This document shows, in pieces, positions 57,780 to 64,000 of a stretch of DNA of 64,000 nt. Positions within the stretch are counted from its first letter, which is position 1. Every line of letters starts with the position of its first letter. The notes below the pieces were generated by a model. The model was not told the origin of the DNA, did no database searches, and was given only the letters and a program-made list of their open reading frames with translations. Source of the DNA: Cacajao melanocephalus. Lineage: Eukaryota; Chordata; Mammalia; Primates; Pitheciidae. The translations under genes were made by a program, and so were the position numbers. Location of the stretch: assembly GCA_963573385.1 (NCBI GenBank), contig CAUYLG010013720.1, forward strand, positions 34,788 to 98,787, in the 5' to 3' direction.

Positions 57780-58150
57780 AATGGCAACTTGCAGAAATAA
57801 CCACTATTAACATTTCTTTCTGAGTGTTTCCTATTGTACATATTCACTTATGTCTATTTATACACTTTTCTTCTACTTTGGGATTATGATACACAACCTT
57901 CCCTGTAGACTGTTTTTTTTGTTTTTTTTTTTTTTATTTAAAAACCTGCTGTAAAGACTTTTCAGATTACATATTCCTTGAAAACATGATTTTAATGGTT
58001 GTATAACTTTTCATTATACAGGTATATTAACACCCATTTAAATAATTTTCTATTTCTGATATTTAGGTTGTTTCTTATTTTACCCTCTTATAACATTAAT
58101 CTGATCAACACATTTGCATTCATGTATTATGTGCATGTAAATTGGATTCT
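57780..58150. repeat. Ancient interspersed repeat, family not assigned
   Basis: AATAACCACTATTAACATTTC, TTTTAATGGTTGTATAACTTTTC and GATATTTAGGTTGTTTC resemble a common old human repeat related to antisense L1 ORF2. A poly(T) run lies at 57912-57935. Confidence 0.4.
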
Positions 58151-58224
58151 CATTTTAAGTGTGAGATGAGAAATTCCCAGCAGTTATTCAATATTAATAT
58201 GTTTCTCTCTCTTCTCTCCCATGT

Positions 58225-58265
58225 ATTACACACACACACACACACACACGTATGTATACATATAT
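58225..58265. repeat. (CA)n with (TA) microsatellite
   Basis: About 12 CA units followed by GTATGTATACATATATACAC. Confidence 0.95.
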
Positions 58266-58414
58266 ACACAGCCTTATAAAATAACACTACAAAACAAGTA
58301 GCAGTATACCAGCAAGGCTGGAGAAGTAACTGAAATACACAGATGGCAAATCCAAGATTCAAATTCAGTTCTCTCTAACAACAAATTCTAAATTCTCTCC
58401 TCTATGATACTACT

Positions 58415-58540
58415 GCTAGTAGTAATAATGCCTAACTTTAGTTGAGCACTAACTACATGCTAGGGAAGGTACTAAATATTTTATGTAAACTGTCTCATAT
58501 AACCCTTATAACATCTATATAAGGTTGTAGAGGCAAAAAG
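58415..58540 (-). repeat. MIR SINE 5' part
   Basis: TAGTTGAGCACTAACTACATGC, AGGGAAGGTACTAAATATTTT and AACCCTTATAACATC. Confidence 0.8.
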
Positions 58541-59224
58541 CGAGTGATCCCTTTTCTCCTCCCAAAGGGTCATGGCCAAAATTTCTATAACAAAACAAAG
58601 TTTGATAAGAGACAAGCATAACAAATTTATTATGTGCACAGAAATCCTATAAAATATATTAAAAACTCAAAAAAGGGCCAGATGATTGATGCTTAAATAT
58701 CCTCTTCATTGGGGAGAGAAAAGTGAATGAACAGACCCAAGGACAAGATAATGATTTATAATAGATTCTCTTTGGATGCTGAATGGGACCAAAGGACAAA
58801 CAATAGCTTGTAGACAAGTTAGGGAAAGGTGTGGGGCAGAATTGCATTGTGAACAAAGGGTGTCTTATTATGCAAGTGCAGTTCCCCCAAGTAATTTGTC
58901 ACAACTGCCTTCAGAAGAATAAATGAAAAGTGTGTCTGCATACGGTAATATTTTCCAGTTTCTTCTCTTCTCCAGTGTTAATATTCCTGATTATTTAATG
59001 AGATTCATAAAAGAGAGTTTTAAGATAATTTCCTTTAATTTAGAAGAAGTTTTCTCAGCCAAATAGGGAAATTTCAGAGAAAGCCCCTCCTAATGTTTTG
59101 GAAAAGAAGGAGGATCAGAGAAACAGGGAGGCAGAGGAAGATCAGAGGGAGACCTTAAAGCTTCTTCTTTACTTCAGCACACGAGAGCAGCATATTTTGA
59201 GGTATTGGTTTCTGAGCCCCAACG
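58541..59224. other. Unassigned sequence
   Basis: No recognised gene or repeat. Confidence 0.5.
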
Positions 59225-59340
59225 AGGTAAACGATTATTATTATAACCATTTTAGAATTGAAAAAAAGGAGAAAAACAAATTTAATAATTTGTGCAAGGT
59301 CACACCACTAGTTACTCTGTCAAGAAGTCTCAGTGTGTAG
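59225..59340 (-). repeat. MIR SINE fragment
   Basis: ATAACCATTTTAGAATTGAA and TGTGCAAGGTCACACCACTAG. Confidence 0.8.
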
Positions 59341-59560
59341 ACACAAATTACAAGATCTCTTCGTATTGGATATATTATATGGGTTTGAGATTGAATTTAT
59401 TGGTACCTATCATAGTCCTACCGGCAAACATTGCAATGTTGGCAGTAGAGTATCTTGGTTAGCAGTACTGACTCTAGAGACAGATTGCTCAAATTTAAAT
59501 TTCAGCTCTGGCACACCTAGCTATGTGACTTTAGACAAGTTAATTAATACCTCTGTGCCT

Positions 59561-60097
59561 TTTTGCAGTTTACCCATCTGACAAAGGGCTGATATCCAGA
59601 ATGTACTAAGAACTAAAACAGATTTACAAGAAAAAAACAAGCCCATTCAAAAGTGGGTGAAGGATATGAACAGACACTTTACAAAAGAAGACATACATGA
59701 GGCCAATAAACATAGGAAAAAATGCTCATCATCACTGGTCATTAGGGAAATGCAAATCAAAACTACATTGAGATACCATCTCATGCCAGTTAGAATGGCG
59801 ATCATTAAAAAATCTGAAGAACACAAAATCAAACACTGCCTGTTCTCACTCATAGGTGGGTGTTGAACAATGAGAACACATGGACACAGGGAGGGGAGCA
59901 CTACACACTGGGGTCTGTTAGGGGGAAATAGGGGAGGGACAGCGGGGGGTGGGAAGTTGGGGAGAGATAGCATGGGGAGAAATGCCAGATAAAGATGAAG
60001 GGGAGGAAGGCAGCAAATCACACTGCCACATGTGTACCTATGCAACAATCTTGCATGTTCTTCACATGTACCCCAAAACCTAAAATGCAAAAAAAAA
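59561..60097 (+). mobile_element. Primate L1 3' end, internally deleted
   Basis: It starts in late ORF2 (TTACCCATCTGACAAAGGGC, AGATACCATCTCATGCCAG) and jumps at about 59812-59830 directly to the end of ORF2/3' UTR (TGTTCTCACTCATAGGTGGG, GAGAACACATGGACACAGGG). It finishes CACATGTACCCCAAAACC plus A-tail. The GGAGGAAGGCAGCAAATCAC 3' UTR block fits older L1PA or L1PB. Target duplications ATACCTCTGTGCCT and ATACGTCTGTGCCT (13 of 14). It cannot encode reverse transcriptase. Confidence 0.92.
59921..59962 (+). other. G-run cluster in L1 3' UTR (G4 candidate)
   Basis: Six runs of three or more G within 42 bp (59921-59925, 59931-59934, 59936-59938, 59944-59949, 59951-59953, 59959-59962). L1 3' UTR purine tracts are known to favour G-quadruplexes. 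Confidence 0.7.
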
Positions 60098-60240
60098 ATA
60101 CGTCTGTGCCTAAGTCTTCTCATCTCTAAAATTGGGATAATTATAACAAATAGTTATGAAAACTAAATAAGATAATTAAATAGAGGGGTACCTAATAGAA
60201 AGGCTTTAATAAATGTTAACTGATATCAAAAAAGTCATAA

Positions 60241-60779
60241 TTGCAACGACAAAAGCATCAAATAAAAAATAATATGTAAATAGAGAAATTTGCTCCTAGA
60301 CTGAGCTATGAAAAATGAGACTTCCATTGGAAAATTCCAATTAGGCTTTTATCTGTTAACATTTAGAGGATAATGAAAATGAGATAACAGTACCAAAACC
60401 TAGTAACTAAACTTTGACTCTTTTGGATGTCATAAAATAACTAGCTATTCACTCTTCTCAAATAAAGAGAGCTGCTAGCTCACTGCTGGGTGAGCCTTCA
60501 GATAGAAACTCATTCACAGAAAGCACTAGGATCACTTTTCTAGCATTTAGGAAAACAAAGCCAAAGAGATATAAACAAAAGTTTGCAGACACGACCAGAG
60601 AAAGTCTGATATGTGAAGAGGAGCTAAGTGAACTAGGAAGAATACCTTTCTCACTCCTCCAAATCGACACTTACAAGTTCCCAAGCTTGATGACCTTGGC
60701 TCATCCTAAATAAGACATCTGTACCACATATGGTAAGACAGGGACTGAGCGTATACAGAATGAAAGAATTTTATACTGA
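60241..60779. other. Unassigned sequence
   Basis: No recognised gene or repeat. Confidence 0.5.
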
Positions 60780-60905
60780 AATGGGACATTGGTCCAAACC
60801 CTGAGGCAATGGAGGTCCTGAGAGGAGGAGTAAGTGACTCACACAAAGTGGCTAGAATCCAGGTTTCCAAGCATGGTTCAGTACTCTTCGATTCTACCAT
60901 CTTAT
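60780..60905 (-). repeat. MIR-family (MIR3-like) fragment
   Basis: CCAAACCCTGAGGCAATGGAGG, TAAGTGACTCACACAAAGTGG and GAATCCAGGTTTCCAAGC. Confidence 0.6.
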
Positions 60906-60907
60906 CT

Positions 60908-61118
60908 CATTTATGTATGTGTGTGTGTGTATGTGTAAATATGTGTATTCACGGATACATATATAGTTATTGCATGAAAGTGTTATATATGTATATGCAT
61001 GAATGTGTTTATGTGATTGGATATTTATATGCATGAATATGTATATGAATGTATCTGTATGAATATGTAAATATATGTGCATGGATATGTGTGTGTGTGT
61101 GTGTGTGCATATATGTAT
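60908..61118. repeat. TG/TA/ATG-rich compound microsatellite
   Basis: Two (TG)n runs (60916-60941 and 61088-61107) bracket about 140 bp of GTATATGAATG-like degenerate repeats. Confidence 0.9.
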
Positions 61119-62109
61119 TTCGTTCTGTATATTCTATCAAATACCTACTGACAGCTCTGTTGCATAATTTATTTCATGAATAATTGATAATATCCATAAA
61201 GGAAGTTTAGGTTAATTTACATCAAGATGCTTCTTGAACACATTTAGAAATTTTTCACAGCTACACATACAGCTGCATGGTTACAGATTCGGTTTTTGTG
61301 TTCATGGACTTTGTTTTGCTGATGCAGTGCTGAACTGCAGAGGCATTTTCAGAAAAGCGTATCTAAAAGGACAAGATCAAATGACATTGTAACTGAAGTC
61401 TGCATTTTTGGTAAGACTTTCCCTCTGCTTCTTTGTCACTATGCATAAGACAAGCTGTGCTGTGCTGTTTCAGACAAAGGGGCTTGCAAGAAAAAGGCAT
61501 TAAGATTTTGCTTTATTTCTTATCTATTTGTTTATTCACAGTGTGCAAAACCATGTCCTCCCTGTTTACTCTTGTAATAAAAGGAAATTCATTTATTTAA
61601 TGAAAAATACACTATGGTTTAAGCTTACATGTAGAAAAAAGCCATTTTTATCACCTGAACTATTGTTTTCTGTAATAAATTTCACTCATTACATCTAAAT
61701 CAGGATAACGTTTCTTTTTCTCTTAACTCTTACTTTTCTTTTAGATAGTAATCCAAGCTCAGTGGTGACAAAAGTTATAAGGGTCCCCTTGGTCAAATGC
61801 CATAATCTTCTAAACCTTCCCTCGTACAGAGATCAGAACTGCAATTCAGGCACATAGCTTGGTTTGATTTCTTTGTATTGAACTAGTCGGCTTTTCCCCC
61901 ATCACATAGGTTGTAGAAAAGGGAGGAATAATTGGTATGTTCTCTCATTTTGATCTTTATTAGAATGTGATGTTGGGAATCTGCTTATTGGCATATTCAG
62001 CCTTGTTACCAGGATGTGTGCTGTTGAGGACATAAAATAAACAGCTCAGTTTGAAGATTAAGGCAATTGCATGCCATGATGTTCAATGCTGGTTTGCAGT
62101 CTGGGGATA
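61119..62109. other. Unassigned unique sequence, 1 kb
   Basis: No gene or repeat is recognised. Confidence 0.5.
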
Positions 62110-62198
62110 GAAAATATGTCTGTCAGCTAGGCAAGTGCTATTACACGGCACTGGTATAGTGCCTGGAACTTAGGAGACTAGGTGAATGAATGAATAAA
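62110..62198 (+). repeat. L2 LINE 3' terminus
   Basis: GGCACTGGTATAGTGCCTGG and GGTGAATGAATGAATAAAC. Confidence 0.75.
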
Positions 62199-62464
62199 CA
62201 CATGCATTTTGCCATTCCCCCATACAACTGATATCATTGCTTTGTCTATTTTTTTGCTCCAAATAATTTTAATTTTATAAATATTGTATAAAAGAAAGTT
62301 GTGTAATGCAAGTATCTTTCGCTGGTTATCATTAATAAAATACATATATAAGTATAGCACTATTTATTTAAATTCAGGGTTGTATTCCTTCCACACACAA
62401 ATGTAAGACATAGAACACACCTTGGGAAACACTAAAGTTTGAAAGTTCTCAAGTAATATAATAG
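62199..62464. other. Unassigned AT-rich sequence
   Basis: No recognised gene or repeat. Confidence 0.5.
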
Positions 62465-62600
62465 TGATAATTAATAATAGTTATACAAAGCAGCTATCAT
62501 TTAAGTACCTCGTATCTACAGAGTTAGCTCATTTAATTGTCATACGTAAGGGGAAATCATTATTTTTCCCACTTCACAGACAAGAATATTGAATTCAACA
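62465..62600 (-). repeat. MIR SINE 5' part
   Basis: GCAGCTATCATTTAAGTACC, TAGCTCATTTAATTGTCATAC and CCCACTTCACAGACAAG. Confidence 0.75.
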
Positions 62601-62659
62601 AAGAATTCATATACGACTTATAATAACAATAAAACAGTTATTGATAAAACTGATTTTAT

Positions 62660-62815
62660 ACTGAGATTTATTGACAATGTAATATTTGATTTTCACAATG
62701 ACCCCATGAGGGAGACTTTGTATCTTCATTAACAGGTGAGGAAACTTAAATAAATAGCCCACTCACTCAGATACTAAGTGGAGTACTCAATACTTGAGCC
62801 CACCCGTCTCCATGA
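62660..62815 (-). repeat. MIR SINE
   Basis: TTTTCACAATGACCCCATGAG, TAACAGGTGAGGAAACTTAA, ACTCAGATACTAAGTGGAG and TACTTGAGCCCACCCG. Confidence 0.8.
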
Positions 62816-62883
62816 TGTAATCCTGCAACACATGCCTTAATCTAGGAGAACTTGCATAATTCCACCATAGAGTCAAGAGCATA

Positions 62884-63330
62884 CAGTAGTACCCCCTAAT
62901 CCAAAGGGGTATGTTCCAAGACCCGCAGGGGATGCCTTAAATCTCCAACAGTATGGAGCCTTATATATACTTTGCACAAACTTCTTTTTCCTTCTTCACA
63001 ATTTCACAGGTAGAAGATTCATTCTTACCACAGATTTTAGAAACCACATCACACCATTTTTTTCTCACCTTATTAAATGGAGAACTTTCACCTTTTCACC
63101 GAAAGGAAGCATTTTACAGCTTCTCTTTGCTATATCCAAATAGCCAGCATCACTACTCTTGTGCTTTGAGGGCATGATGAAGTAAAACAAGGGTTACTTG
63201 AACATAAGCACTGCAATACAATAGCAGTTCACCTGGTAATTGAGATGGCTACTAAGTGACTAACAGGTGGGTGGGTAGAAAGTGTGGGTATGCTTGACAA
63301 AGGAAGGATTCGTATCCAAGGCAAGATGTG
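62884..63330. mobile_element. Tigger/MER44-like DNA transposon
   Basis: Starts CAGTAGTACCCCCTAATCC after a TA dinucleotide and has GGTATGTTCCAAGACCCGC, GAGATGGCTACTAAGTGACT, AACAGGTGGGTGG and ATGCTTGACAAAGGAAGG. This matches a pogo-type non-autonomous element. The far terminal repeat is not seen, so the end is approximate. No transposase frame. Confidence 0.75.
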
Positions 63331-63848
63331 GCAGAGAATCATTCAGCATCAGTGAAATAGCCAAGTATTTTTTTGGACTGTTAACCAAGTTATTTAGAGG
63401 TGTGTGTATATAGCTTGTTTGTGTAAATTGAGTAGAAAGTTACCCAGCTCTAAGAGCAATGGAAGGTTACCAGTTGACCTTTTGTCTTCTTTCAGGAAGC
63501 ACAGAGGAGCCAGGAACAATTCAAGTTTCAAGAGAAGAGGATCCACAAAGTGTTATTTGTTTTCTTCCATTTGATTTCTATATTCAGCTGGGCACTTCCT
63601 TGAAACTGATGCCCAGAGCTGTCATTTATCCACTTTTCCATTATCATATCTGAATCCCGCAGGCCCACTTCAAATGTGGAGGGATACACCTGCAGTTTCT
63701 GAATGGATTTCTTCAACAATGCCGCCCAATTGACTCACATTTAGAAATACTTTGATCGACCCATCTCTTTGTCACATGAAGCTGGAATCACTAAAGGAGG
63801 CTCTTGGAAAGAAAGGTCTGGTTCCATGGCCAAATATCTTGACTTTTC

Positions 63849-63849
<1 letters not shown>
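63331..63849. other. Unassigned sequence
   Basis: No recognised gene; frames of 63-64 codons lack domains. Confidence 0.5.
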
Positions 63850-63897
<48 letters not shown>

Positions 63898-64000
63898 ATA
63901 TAAAAAAAAAAAAAAAAATAAAATAAAAAAAAATAAATTTATAAAAAATAAAAAAATAATAAAATATAATAATAAAAACCAACCAAACCCCCCCCCCCCC
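63850..64000. other. A-rich tract ending in C homopolymer; suspected low-quality end
   Basis: A run of about 44 A's, then about 95 bp of only A and T with A strongly dominant, then ACCAACCAAACC and a run of C to the end. No retroposon body precedes it. It resembles read-end noise at a contig or clone edge more than a natural microsatellite. Confidence 0.7.

Larger units (their letters stand above)
59460..60240 (+). repeat. MIR SINE, split by an L1
   Basis: Left half 59460-59560 (GACTCTAGAGACAGATTGC, TAGCTATGTGACTTTAGACA, CTCTGTGCCT); right half 60098-60240 (TCTGTGCCTAAGTCTTCTC, TCTAAAATTGGGATAATTAT, AATAAATGTTAACTGATAT). Confidence 0.92.

Noticed and set aside
59647..60123. 158-codon open frame on the minus strand
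   Set aside because: It is the antisense of the L1 3' end, including the G-rich 3' UTR.

Overview
This is a stretch of primate nuclear DNA, almost certainly human. It carries Alu elements with AluJ-like and AluS-like (one AluSc-like) diagnostic sequence, a primate L1 (L1PA/L1PB-like) 3' end, THE1/MST/MLT1 retrotransposon LTRs, MER5A, MADE1, and many ancient MIR and L2 fragments. It is AT-rich and CpG-poor, with no CpG island. I find no protein-coding gene, no tRNA, rRNA or snRNA gene, no CRISPR and no bacterial-type feature. Every open reading frame is short and either lies inside a repeat or has no recognisable domain. The window is best read as intergenic DNA or the inside of a long intron; the sequence alone does not say which.

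Layout. 0-7 kb: an MLT1 LTR split by a younger class I ERV LTR, then an ERVL-type (MLT2-like) LTR with a CA microsatellite, another ERV1-like LTR, MIR pieces and an MST LTR with a clean target duplication. 7-14 kb: L2 and MIR relics, an MLT1 inside L2, an Alu inside a MIR and a hAT MITE. 14.2-17.7 kb: the longest stretch without recognisable repeats; its distal end holds a 30-bp near-perfect palindrome, an RFX X-box-like motif and a POU octamer. 17.7-29 kb: MIR/L2 mosaics, two MLT1 LTRs, MER5A, an inverted Alu pair and a THE1/MST LTR. 29-34.5 kb: mostly unique sequence. 34.7-36.8 kb: a decayed HAL1/L1 ORF1-type element. 38.4-41.1 kb: three ERV LTRs. 41-50 kb: Alus, L2, MIRs, a MADE1 remnant and several microsatellites. 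50-56.8 kb: a THE1 LTR inside L2, then an MLT1/MaLR provirus remnant (LTR-internal-LTR, minus strand) with an Alu at one LTR boundary, then an MST LTR. 57-64 kb: MIRs, an internally deleted L1 inside a MIR, TG/TA microsatellites and a Tigger-like DNA transposon. The window ends in an A-rich plus C-homopolymer tract that looks like low-quality sequence.

The nested insertions give a relative order that can be read directly: L2 and MIR are oldest, MLT1 and MER5A came next, then MST/THE1 and ERV1 LTRs, then Alu and primate L1. I see no evidence for a new biological system. The most interesting signals are the repeat-free candidate regulatory segment near 17.1-17.6 kb, the near-complete MLT1 provirus, and several DNA-structure-prone tracts (a Z-DNA/cruciform candidate at 42.7 kb, a homopyrimidine tract at 48.6 kb and an L1 G-run tract at 59.9 kb). 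Repeat family names come from memory of consensus sequences, so subfamily calls are approximate.
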